From positions 1-45,217 of the forward strand of contig JBOICV010000086.1 in the NCBI GenBank assembly GCA_050740255.1: 45,217 bases of DNA. Reading direction: 5' to 3'. This document shows positions 33,067 to 40,958 of the stretch, in pieces. The notes beneath the pieces are model-generated. The model searched no databases. It worked only from the letters and a program-made list of their open reading frames with translations, and was not told where the DNA came from. The position numbers were made by a program, and so were the translations under genes. The stretch comes from JBOICV01 sp050740255. Lineage in GTDB: Bacteria > Pseudomonadota > Gammaproteobacteria > Nevskiales > JBOICV01. Positions within the stretch are counted from its first letter, which is position 1. Every line of letters starts with the position of its first letter.

Positions 33067-33984
33067 ATGCTCAAACGCTACCTCAGCGGGCCGGTCGCAG
33101 GCGCGCTCGGCTTTCTACTGGCTTGCATCAGCATCGTCACGCTATTCATCCCGTTTCTGCTCATTTCACCGTTCAAGTTTCTGCCCTGGCCCAAAGTGCA
33201 ACGCCGCTGCACGCGCCTGCTGGTCAAGCTGGCTGATACCTGGGTGGACAGCGTCAATTTCCTGTTCGATCTATGTCTCGGCATTGAATACGATGTGCAG
33301 GGCTTCGATGGCCTGAATCCCGAAGGACGCTACCTGATACTCGGCAACCATCAGGCCATGGCTGACATCCTCGTCTTGTTTTATATCTACCGCGGCCGTG
33401 TGCCCTTCCCGCGTTTTTTCATGAAGCGCAGCCTGCTCTGGATGCCGATCATCGGCTATGTCTGCTGGGTACTGGACTCACCCTTCATGTACCGGCTGAC
33501 CAAGACCGAGCTCAAGCAGCGCCCGGAATTGCGCGGCCGCGATCTGGAGATCACCCGCCGCGCCTGCCAGAAATACCGCGGCGTCCCCGTCACCGTGGTG
33601 AACTACATGGAAGGCACGCGCGGCACGCCCGCCAAGCGTATCGCGCGCGGCTCGCCGTACAAGCACTTGCTCCGGCCCAAGACCGATTCCGTCGAGTTCA
33701 TGCTTAACGCCATGGGTGATTTGTTCGACGGCATCATTGACCTCACCATCGCCTATGCCCCCGGCGTCAAGCCGAACTTCGTCAACCTGCTCAGCGGGGG
33801 AATTGCGACGGTGAAAGTGCGCGCGCGCGTGCTGCCGGTGCCGCATGACTTGCTCAATGGCGATTTGCGCGAGAATCTGGAAATGCAAATACGCTTTCGC
33901 GCCTGGGTCAGTGAACTGTGGGCGCGTAAAGACGCGGAGATTGACACATTACAGCGACAGTTTCCTGCCACGAATCCATCATGA
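33067..33984 (+). CDS. Membrane acyltransferase of the PlsC/YihG type
   Basis: A 305-aa lysophospholipid-type acyltransferase. One or two N-terminal membrane segments (about 10-40) are followed by the HX4D motif in GNHQAMAD (H95, D100), RFFMKRSLLWMPIIGY, and the EGTR motif in NYMEGTRGT (182-185). The overall layout resembles E. coli YihG, an acyltransferase acting on lysophosphatidic acid-type acceptors; the true acceptor is not shown. It starts eight bases after hemE, so co-transcription is likely. Confidence 0.9.
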   Translation: MLKRYLSGPVAGALGFLLACISIVTLFIPFLLISPFKFLPWPKVQRRCTRLLVKLADTWVDSVNFLFDLCLGIEYDVQGFDGLNPEGRYLILGNHQAMADILVLFYIYRGRVPFPRFFMKRSLLWMPIIGYVCWVLDSPFMYRLTKTELKQRPELRGRDLEITRRACQKYRGVPVTVVNYMEGTRGTPAKRIARGSPYKHLLRPKTDSVEFMLNAMGDLFDGIIDLTIAYAPGVKPNFVNLLSGGIATVKVRARVLPVPHDLLNGDLRENLEMQIRFRAWVSELWARKDAEIDTLQRQFPATNPS

Positions 33985-33994
33985 GGAAGCGGAC

Positions 33995-34768
33995 ATGAAC
34001 AAAAGCAGTTCAGCGGGACGGGCCTGGATCACCGGCGGCGGCACCGGCATAGGCCGGGCACTGGCGCTACTGCTCGCTGGGCAGGGCTGGCAAGTCGTCG
34101 TGTCAGGCCGCCGCCGCGAACCCCTGGACGAGGTGGTCGCGCAAGCCGAGGCTGGTTCCATAGTGCCGGTGGTCTGCGACGTCACCGATCTGACGGCGGT
34201 GCGTGACGCCGTACGCATAATTGAATCGGAGCATGGCCCGCTCGATCTGGCGGTGCTCAATGCCGGCATTTACGCCCCTTACGACGCACGCGAATTTGGC
34301 GCCGAATACTTCCGCGAAGTCAACGAAGTGAATTACATGGGCGTGATTCACGGCATTGACGCGGTCTTCCCCTATTTCAAACAGCGCGGCCGCGGCCAGA
34401 TCGGCGTGGTCGCCAGCGTCGCCGGCTATATGGGCCTGCCCATGTCCGGTCCCTATGGCGCGAGCAAGGCAGCGTTGATCAATCTGTGCGAATCGCTCAA
34501 GTTCGACTTCGACCAACTCGGCATCCGGCTCAGCGTGATCAATCCGGGCTTCATCCGCACACCGCTGACGGATCAGAATAAGTTCCGCATGCCCTTTCTC
34601 GCAGAGCCGGAGGATATGGCGAAAGCGATCTGGGCCGGACTGCAGCGCGGTGATTTTGAAATTACCTACCCCAAGCGGCTCGCCTACCCGCTCAAGGCCT
34701 TGCGCCATCTCCCGTACAGGCTATTTTTTCCACTGGTCAGGCGTGGTCTCGGCGCGCGCCAAAAGTAG
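33995..34768 (+). CDS. Short-chain dehydrogenase/reductase
   Basis: A 257-aa classical SDR with the nucleotide motif TGGGTGIG (13-20), LNAGIYAP (NAG, 89-91), catalytic S141, Y154 and K158 (YGASK), and a C-terminal helix pair. Arg residues after the second strand (SGRRREPL) suggest NADP preference. The frame is open further upstream, but ATG 33995 has GAGGA eight bases in front and gives the standard N-terminus. It follows the acyltransferase by ten bases, hinting at a lipid substrate, which is inference. Confidence 0.92.
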   Translation: MNKSSSAGRAWITGGGTGIGRALALLLAGQGWQVVVSGRRREPLDEVVAQAEAGSIVPVVCDVTDLTAVRDAVRIIESEHGPLDLAVLNAGIYAPYDAREFGAEYFREVNEVNYMGVIHGIDAVFPYFKQRGRGQIGVVASVAGYMGLPMSGPYGASKAALINLCESLKFDFDQLGIRLSVINPGFIRTPLTDQNKFRMPFLAEPEDMAKAIWAGLQRGDFEITYPKRLAYPLKALRHLPYRLFFPLVRRGLGARQK

Positions 34769-34776
34769 TTGACTGT

Positions 34777-36045
34777 TCAGGTCTGCGTAAGTACCGGCCA
34801 CTGATCCACGATTTTGCCGCCGCGCAGCACCAGCAAATCGCCGAACTCCAGCATCACCCCTTCGCTTTGGGTTGGGCGCAGAAACACGTGGTCGTTTACC
34901 GCGAGTTCGACTTGCGACGAGCCGGTCAGCAATTCCTGATTGGAACTGCGGCCATACAGGGCATTCACGCGTAGTCCGGGCGGCGATTCCGGTTTAGCTT
35001 GCCAATAGCCGCCATACACGAAGAAGCCACGGCGGTTGTTTGGGTCCCACCAGCGTAATGCCTGAGAAAGGCCATCGAGTTCAGGCAAGTGCAGGCCATT
35101 AGCGGATTTCAGTACCGGCGTCGCGATAAACAAAGCTGGCTTATGTTCTGACAAAGTGTCCAGATCAAAATCGGTCGGCTTGACCAGGCCTGAACCGACG
35201 GACAAGTCGTTCACCAGCGTGTCCTGCTCGTAAAGCCGGTAGGTCGGACTGCCGGCGCCGTTCAAAGTGAGATTTTCGCGCCAGAGCTGCGGATACTCGC
35301 GCTGCGCGAAGTCGGTAAACGTCCGATAACGTTTCAGCACTGCCGCGAATAACCCTTCACGGCTGCCGGCAATCCTCGGCAGTTTGACCACGTGCGGGTC
35401 ATAGCCCATGAAGCCCGCGAATTCGAGTTGTCCAGAATTTTGCGCAATGGTGCTCAGTAGTATTCGCAAGGTCTCGACGTCCTGCACTCCACCGCGATGC
35501 AAACCGACGTCAATCTCGATATTGATCCGCAGTCGCGTACCGAGGGCACGGGCGAGTTCAAAATACTCGTGCAGGCGCGCCGGAGTGTCGATCAACCACT
35601 GCAGCTGGCGCGCCGGATTGAATGCCCCCTTGTGCTGCCGATAGAAAAGCTGCGCAGAACCGACGGGCAAGGGTTTGCCCAGCAGAATGTCCGCATCAGG
35701 AAAGGCCCGCACTTCGAGATTCAGAAAGGGCTGATGGAAGGCCATCAGACGCCGGGTCTGCGCGCGCTGGAAGATGTAGTCAATGAGCTTGACCGAGGGC
35801 AGCGACTTGGCGACGACCCGATAGTGTTTAGGTGCGCGGATGGAAGCGCGTAGCGTAGCGATGTTCTGGTCCAGCCGGTCGAGATCGAGCAGCATGCAGG
35901 GCCGCATCGGCCCTTGGGCTTTCAGCTCGGCGTTCAGCGCCTGGAAATAGGCGTCATAACTGCCGCCCGCGGCGCGCGGGCGCAGCGCGAAGGGTGCGGC
36001 CAGCAAGCCCGCGGCAGCAGCCAACAGGAAATGGCGGCGCTTCAT
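34777..36045 (-). CDS. Tat-exported PLP protein, alanine racemase fold / DSD1-like
   Basis: A 422-aa protein with a twin-arginine signal (KRRHFLLAAAAGLLAAPFA), so it is folded in the cytoplasm and exported. The body is a fold-type III PLP barrel like D-threonine aldolase and D-serine dehydratase: LLDLDRLDQNIATLR, then VVAKSLPSVKL with probable PLP Lys K80, and INIEIDVGLHRGGV. The usual C-terminal metal ligands of that group (an His-x-Cys near the end) are missing; the segment reads PTQSEGVMLEFGDLLVLRGGKIVDQWPV. The activity is therefore unclear. It starts 14 bases after the FAD oxidase stop, in one operon. Confidence 0.85.
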   Translation of the reverse strand: MKRRHFLLAAAAGLLAAPFALRPRAAGGSYDAYFQALNAELKAQGPMRPCMLLDLDRLDQNIATLRASIRAPKHYRVVAKSLPSVKLIDYIFQRAQTRRLMAFHQPFLNLEVRAFPDADILLGKPLPVGSAQLFYRQHKGAFNPARQLQWLIDTPARLHEYFELARALGTRLRINIEIDVGLHRGGVQDVETLRILLSTIAQNSGQLEFAGFMGYDPHVVKLPRIAGSREGLFAAVLKRYRTFTDFAQREYPQLWRENLTLNGAGSPTYRLYEQDTLVNDLSVGSGLVKPTDFDLDTLSEHKPALFIATPVLKSANGLHLPELDGLSQALRWWDPNNRRGFFVYGGYWQAKPESPPGLRVNALYGRSSNQELLTGSSQVELAVNDHVFLRPTQSEGVMLEFGDLLVLRGGKIVDQWPVLTQT

Positions 36046-36059
36046 TAGGGCCTGTTCAT

Positions 36060-37454
36060 TTATGTTTCACCGAACAATTTATGCAGATGCGCGTTGAGCA
36101 TGCGCCCGCTCGGATCGAGCCGCCGGCGTACGGCCTGAAATTCGTCCCACTTCGGATACAGCGGCGCCAAGGCTTTCGCGCCGAGCGTGTGCAGCTTGCC
36201 CCAGTGCGGACGAGCCTGATATTTCCAGAAAATCGGCTCCACGAAGTCAAACAGAGGTTTGTAATCCACCTGATGATATTGATGAATGGAAATAGATGCG
36301 CTATCGCGCTGGTAGAACGGACTGAGCCAGCAGTCGTCCGCCGCCGCCGTGCGATACTCGACCGGGAATAGCGTGTTGAGATTCTTCTTGCGCACCGCCT
36401 CCAGAATTTCGCGCAGACAGTCCGGCCCGTCCGCCACCGGTAGTTCGTACTCCATCTCGTTGAAACGAACGTCGCGCGGACTCGGAAAGACCTCAAAAGC
36501 GCGGCCAATCTTTTCCTCGCTGGAAACGAGCGCCGTCAGCAGGCGCTGCATGCCGCCATCCCAGGCGGGTACGGCGTGCGCCAGCTCACAGGCCAGCCAC
36601 AGCACCGTGTCTACCGGCAAGCTGATCAAACCCTTAGTGGTGGACTCCGCCTCGGTTTCGTTCAGGAGCTTGACCAGGGCGAGATCGGATTCAAAAAAAG
36701 CCCAGAACTCGAAATGCCGGTTGTCGGCGACGTATTGGTCCAGCTTGCGCAGAACCTCATCCAGACTTTCGGTATAGCTTTGCTCATGCAACTTGTAGGC
36801 CGCACGATTCTGCAGGGTGATTTGGGTGAGGACACCCAGCGCGCCCAGCGAGGTGCTGGCGGCGTGGAAAACATCCGCCTCGCGCTGCGCGTCGCATTCG
36901 ATGATTTCGCCGGACGGCGTAACCAGGCGCACGCCGCGCATCACCGAGGAAAATGAGCCGAGCGTAATGCCGGTGCCGTGCGTGCTGGTGCCGCAGGCGC
37001 CGGCCACGGACTGCGGGTCTACGTCGCCCTGGTTGATCAGGCTTTGACCGATATCCCACAGGGGTTGCCCCAGCTCGCGCAAGCGCGTGCCGGCCCAGAC
37101 ACGCGCCTGAAGTTTTTCGGCATCGTGACTGATCAAGCCCTGCATGTCGTCAAGCGAAAGCAATGTGTCGTCGGTCGCGCATAGCGCGCTGAAGGAGTGG
37201 CTGGCGCCGGTCACGCGCACCGTGCCGGAAGCCGCGCGCAATACTTCAATCAGGCTTTGCTCGGACTGCGGTGTCAGCCACTGCTTGGGCAGGGTCATCT
37301 GGCTGCCGGACCAGTTGCGCCAGTTGCGACGCACACCGCCCTCACCCGCCAATGCGCTCGGTAGCGAGCCTTCTAAAACTGCCAAGGCGGCAGCACTGAA
37401 ACCCGCCTGCAGCAGAGCGCGGCGTGTCAGTGCTGGGAACCGGCTTGCAACCAT
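36060..37454 (-). CDS. Tat-exported FAD-linked oxidase, D-arabinono-1,4-lactone oxidase type
   Basis: This 464-aa protein has a Tat signal (TRRALLQAGFSAAALAVL, about 10-27). It belongs to the VAO/PCMH flavoprotein family: VRVTGASHSFS (about 79-89) with H86 at the position that carries FAD covalently in sugar-lactone oxidases, and SVAGACGTSTHGTG in the FAD domain. The C-terminal ALO domain has the signature PHWGKLH (from 416) and ends in RRRLDPSGRMLNAHLHKLF. The substrate is probably an aldonolactone or polyol, not shown by sequence. It is the first gene of a two-gene operon with the PLP protein. Confidence 0.9.
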   Translation of the reverse strand: MVASRFPALTRRALLQAGFSAAALAVLEGSLPSALAGEGGVRRNWRNWSGSQMTLPKQWLTPQSEQSLIEVLRAASGTVRVTGASHSFSALCATDDTLLSLDDMQGLISHDAEKLQARVWAGTRLRELGQPLWDIGQSLINQGDVDPQSVAGACGTSTHGTGITLGSFSSVMRGVRLVTPSGEIIECDAQREADVFHAASTSLGALGVLTQITLQNRAAYKLHEQSYTESLDEVLRKLDQYVADNRHFEFWAFFESDLALVKLLNETEAESTTKGLISLPVDTVLWLACELAHAVPAWDGGMQRLLTALVSSEEKIGRAFEVFPSPRDVRFNEMEYELPVADGPDCLREILEAVRKKNLNTLFPVEYRTAAADDCWLSPFYQRDSASISIHQYHQVDYKPLFDFVEPIFWKYQARPHWGKLHTLGAKALAPLYPKWDEFQAVRRRLDPSGRMLNAHLHKLFGET

Positions 37455-37473
37455 AGCGCTTGCTCCCCGAAGG

Positions 37474-37508
37474 CCCTCACCCTAACCGTCTTCTGGAGGG
37501 AGAGGGAA
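37474..37508. repeat. REP-like element, second copy
   Basis: CCCTCACCCTAACCG and GGAGGGAGAGGG-type halves match one arm of the element at 29599-29689, with several changes (the loop reads TCTTCT). It lies between the Tat operon and rimO, which diverge. Confidence 0.7.
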
Positions 37509-37599
37509 CAAGAAGAGTATTTCATGCGCCTGAACGGCAGCCAAGCGCAGTGACGGGTAAAATAGCGCCCCGCTGCCCCCCCAATGCGCTTGGCGCCCC

Positions 37600-38961
37600 A
37601 TGCCCGCTGTTCCGCGACGCCAATCATCCAACCGGTCACCCAGTCCTCGCACGCCCAAGGTCGGCTTCGTCAGCCTCGGCTGCCCCAAGGCGCTGGTGGA
37701 TTCGGAGCGTATCCTCACGCAGTTGCGGGTCGAGGGTTACCAGATCGTGCCCACTTACCGGGACGCCGACCTGGTGGTGGTGAACACCTGCGGCTTCATT
37801 GATACCGCGATTCAGGAATCATTGGAGGCAATTGGCGAAGCGGTGGCGGAGAACGGCAAGGTCATCGTCACCGGCTGTCTGGGCGCGACCAAGGCCGATG
37901 AGATCAGGAAACGTCATCCCGAGGTATTGAAAGTCACCGGGCCGCAGCGTTACGAAGAAGTTCTGGCCGGCGTACATGAGCATCTGCCGCCGGCGCATGA
38001 CCCCTTCATGGATCTGGTGCCGCCGCAGGGGATCCGGCTGACGCCGCGGCACTATGCTTACCTGAAAATCTCCGAGGGCTGCAACCACAAATGCAGTTTC
38101 TGCATCATTCCTTCGATGCGCGGCAAGCTTGATTCGCGGCCCATCGGCGAGGTGATGCGCGAAGCGGAGCAGTTGGTGAAGGCGGGCGTAAAGGAATTGC
38201 TGGTCATCTCGCAAGACACCAGCGCCTACGGCGCCGACCTCAAGTACCGCAGCGATCGCTGGCGTGAACGCGAATGGCGCACCCATTTGCGCGAACTCTG
38301 CGAAGCACTTGGGACGCTGGGTATCTGGGTGCGCCTGCACTACGTCTATCCCTACCCGCATGTGGATGAAATCATTCCGCTGATGTCCGACAACGGGGTG
38401 CTGCCTTATCTCGATATTCCGTTTCAGCACGCCAGCCCGCGCATTCTGAAGTTGATGAAGCGGCCTGCACACGCGGAAAATACGCTCGCGCGCATCCAGC
38501 GTTGGCGCGAATTGCAGCCCGAACTAAGCTTGCGTAGCACTTTCATCGTCGGTTTTCCCGGCGAAACGGAGCAGGATTTCGAGCAGTTGCTCGATTGGCT
38601 CAGACAAGCACGGCTGGATCGCGTGGGTTGTTTCAAATACTCGCCGGTGGACGGCGCGGCGGCAAACCTGCTGCCTGATCCGGTACCGGAGGAAGCAAAA
38701 CAGGAGCGCTGGGAGCGCTTCATGCAGGTGCAGGCTGAAATCAGCGCCGCTCGCCTGCAACGCAAACTCGGCCAGACGCTGACGGTGTTGGTGGACAGCG
38801 TCACGGATGGCAAGGCCATAGCGCGTTCTAGCGCAGACGCACCCGATATAGACGGCGTAGTGCATATCCATTCCGCCGGCAAGCTGCGCGCCGGCGAGTT
38901 CGCGCAGGTAAAAATCGAGCGGGCCGATGCTTACGATTTGCACGCCAGGCTGATTGCCTGA
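37600..38961 (+). CDS. rimO: Ribosomal protein S12 methylthiotransferase RimO
   Basis: RimO (453 aa) adds a methylthio group to the conserved Asp of ribosomal protein S12 using two Fe-S clusters. The N-terminal UPF0004 domain has cysteines C28 (SLGCPKALVDSE), C64 (NTCGFID) and C93 (VTGCLGA). The radical SAM motif CNHKCSFC gives C161, C165 and C168, followed by IIPSMRGKLDSRPIGEV. The TRAM domain closes the protein (about 385-453). The match to E. coli RimO is close along the full length. A TAAAAT box at 37558-37563 may be the -10 of its promoter. Confidence 0.97.
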   Translation: MPAVPRRQSSNRSPSPRTPKVGFVSLGCPKALVDSERILTQLRVEGYQIVPTYRDADLVVVNTCGFIDTAIQESLEAIGEAVAENGKVIVTGCLGATKADEIRKRHPEVLKVTGPQRYEEVLAGVHEHLPPAHDPFMDLVPPQGIRLTPRHYAYLKISEGCNHKCSFCIIPSMRGKLDSRPIGEVMREAEQLVKAGVKELLVISQDTSAYGADLKYRSDRWREREWRTHLRELCEALGTLGIWVRLHYVYPYPHVDEIIPLMSDNGVLPYLDIPFQHASPRILKLMKRPAHAENTLARIQRWRELQPELSLRSTFIVGFPGETEQDFEQLLDWLRQARLDRVGCFKYSPVDGAAANLLPDPVPEEAKQERWERFMQVQAEISAARLQRKLGQTLTVLVDSVTDGKAIARSSADAPDIDGVVHIHSAGKLRAGEFAQVKIERADAYDLHARLIA

Positions 38962-38973
38962 TCGGCGCACCGA

Positions 38974-40263
38974 TCAAGAGCCGAGCGTGAATCTCAACAC
39001 CTTGCCGCGCTCCGCCAGCGGCAGGCTCTGGAATTCCGCATATATATCGATGGTGATCTGGCACAACTGGGCATCGTCGAAGCCGGCCGTATAGGGCTGG
39101 TCGAGTTTGTAGATACCCGGCCCGTGGCGTGCGGCAATGCGGCGATAAACACCTACAAGCTCCTTTTCTACGTCTTTGAACTCGGCGTGTGACCCAGGGC
39201 TTGCCGCCGCCAGACTCACGAGCTGAATCAGCGAGTCGCGCTCCGCTTCGAGCAAGCCGGAATCCACATGCTCGCCAACCCGTACGGTTTCACCGCCCTG
39301 CGGATAGGCGAAGCGGGCGCACAGCGTCGGACTCTTCGCCTGCAAAGCCTGCAACTCGCGCAACAACACCGCAACGTAAGCACTGATCGCCTCATCCGGC
39401 GCCAGCGGCATATAGTGTTCGGCCAGCTTCGGGATCAAACCGGCGGTTCGCGCTAGCGCTGCTTGCTCCGTCTCACCCTGCGCGATAGCGCGGCTTACCA
39501 GGTCTTGCGCCGTGGCGTACTGCTGCGGTGCATGCGTTCGCAGGGTCGCGAAGGGCTCGATTTCCGCCAGGCGCTTTAGCGCGCTGTCCTCGATACTTTC
39601 CGGCGTCGTTGTGACTGCCGCAGCGCTGGGTTTTGCAGGCTTTGTCTTTGCCGCTGGCGCCGCTATCCGGGCGGCGGGAGCCGTCGACAGGACTTGCTGT
39701 GGGTGCATGGCGGATTCAAAAAACGGCACCGACCAGGTTAATAAACCAAACCACTGCGCTGCCAGCACCGCCAGACCAAAACAGGCCGCAGTCGCTAGCG
39801 GATCCTCACGTTCCCGATTGCGTCGTTCCGCGGAACGCCAGGCTCCTATGAACTGCCACGGCAACAGCAGCATCGCCAAAGCTGCGAAGATCGCGGCAAA
39901 CCGCCACGGCGGCACGTCGACTACGGGAAACGAACCGAATACCGCGGCAAAAAAGCCCAGCGACAGAAGCACCAATGGCAGAAAACTGTTCAGCCAGAAA
40001 CTCTGCGACAACGGCAGCAACCCACGCCAATGCGCCGCGAAGTAACCTGGAGCGGTGTTTGGCCCTGTTGCTGCGGGTTTAGCCCTTGTGCTCTGTGCTA
40101 CGGGCCGCAAGGTGGGAACCTTGGATACCGCCAGCCAGGGGCCATATGCGCCGTAGCGCACCCGATCGCTGCGCAACAGCTCCCCTTCTCGCACCAGCCG
40201 GATGATCTCTCCCGCTGACACTGGGCCGACGCACTGCCTGTTCTTAAGGTAGTACCAGTTCAT
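38974..40263 (-). CDS. GYF_2 (DUF4339) domain membrane protein
   Basis: A 429-aa protein. Residues about 1-50 (MNWYYLKNRQCVGPVSAGEI, LRSDRVRYGAYGPWLAV) form a GYF_2 domain, often found at the N-terminus of bacterial membrane proteins and thought to bind proline-rich peptides. Three or four hydrophobic segments follow (about 85-112, 120-140, 155-180), then an Ala/Pro/Lys-rich linker (about 195-220) and a helical C-terminal domain of about 200 residues that I do not recognise. The stop lies 12 bases past the rimO stop, so the two genes converge. Function unknown. Confidence 0.75.
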   Translation of the reverse strand: MNWYYLKNRQCVGPVSAGEIIRLVREGELLRSDRVRYGAYGPWLAVSKVPTLRPVAQSTRAKPAATGPNTAPGYFAAHWRGLLPLSQSFWLNSFLPLVLLSLGFFAAVFGSFPVVDVPPWRFAAIFAALAMLLLPWQFIGAWRSAERRNREREDPLATAACFGLAVLAAQWFGLLTWSVPFFESAMHPQQVLSTAPAARIAAPAAKTKPAKPSAAAVTTTPESIEDSALKRLAEIEPFATLRTHAPQQYATAQDLVSRAIAQGETEQAALARTAGLIPKLAEHYMPLAPDEAISAYVAVLLRELQALQAKSPTLCARFAYPQGGETVRVGEHVDSGLLEAERDSLIQLVSLAAASPGSHAEFKDVEKELVGVYRRIAARHGPGIYKLDQPYTAGFDDAQLCQITIDIYAEFQSLPLAERGKVLRFTLGS

Positions 40264-40321
40264 CTCCCACCGCCGGCGCGCTGGGACTAGTCTAGCCGCT
40301 GGGGAAGCGTCCGCGATGAAA

Positions 40322-40398
<77 letters not shown>

Positions 40399-40415
40399 AT
40401 GTCGGACGCGCAATT

Positions 40416-40862
40416 TTACTTGGGTTCTTGGCCACCGACCTTGGCCTCAGCTTCCGGCTTCGGCTCTTCCCTTTTGCCGCCGATAGCGCGGCTCATCGCT
40501 GCCCGTTCTATCTCAATGGCTTTCTTGACGTCGGGTGGAATGCCCCATTCCAGCAGATCGAGTCCGCCCATCGCCATGGCCTGGGCCAGTTGCATCAAGG
40601 GCTTGAGTGCGCCTTTGGCGGCTATGCTGGTGCCAAAGCGGGGAATTAACGTATCAACGCGGTCCACAAACAGCATCAGGTCGCGTTGAATATTGCCGGA
40701 TGAGGGCTTGCCCTGTGCCCAGCGCATCGCCGGCAGAAAAGCTTGATCGGGCATGACGATCGCACCGAAACCGGAAATCTGCCACAACAGGAAACCCTCG
40801 CGCCGCGAGGTGAAACTGCGCTGCATCAGAAATTCGTACAGATAAACCGTTTTGTTGCTCAT
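40416..40862 (-). CDS. Hypothetical protein between rpoD and tRNA-Ile2 (148 aa)
   Basis: The frame is open to 40925, but ATG 40862 (MSNKTVYLYEF) is the likely start because the upstream part overlaps the rpoD terminator. The sequence has YEFLMQRSFTSRREGFLLWQISGFGAIVMP in the first third, a helical middle (SGNIQRDLMLFVDRVDTLIPRFGT, ALKPLMQLAQAMAMGGLDLLEW) and a charged Glu/Lys/Pro tail. I recognise no family. It lies 54 bases after the rpoD terminator on the same strand and just before the tRNA. Confidence 0.6.
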   Translation of the reverse strand: MSNKTVYLYEFLMQRSFTSRREGFLLWQISGFGAIVMPDQAFLPAMRWAQGKPSSGNIQRDLMLFVDRVDTLIPRFGTSIAAKGALKPLMQLAQAMAMGGLDLLEWGIPPDVKKAIEIERAAMSRAIGGKREEPKPEAEAKVGGQEPK

Positions 40863-40890
40863 GCTTGCCCGCAGCGCAACTCTCGTTCCG

Positions 40891-40923
40891 AAAACAAGAC
40901 GGGGCGCAGTATAGCGCCCCGTC
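40891..40923 (-). terminator. Rho-independent terminator after rpoD
   Basis: A perfect 10-bp stem, GACGGGGCGC (40898-40907) with GCGCCCCGTC (40914-40923), is followed on the minus strand by TTGTTTT. The six-base loop reads TATACT on that strand. Confidence 0.9.
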
Positions 40924-40958
40924 ATACCGGCTATTGATCGGAGCCTGCTGTTGAGCGG

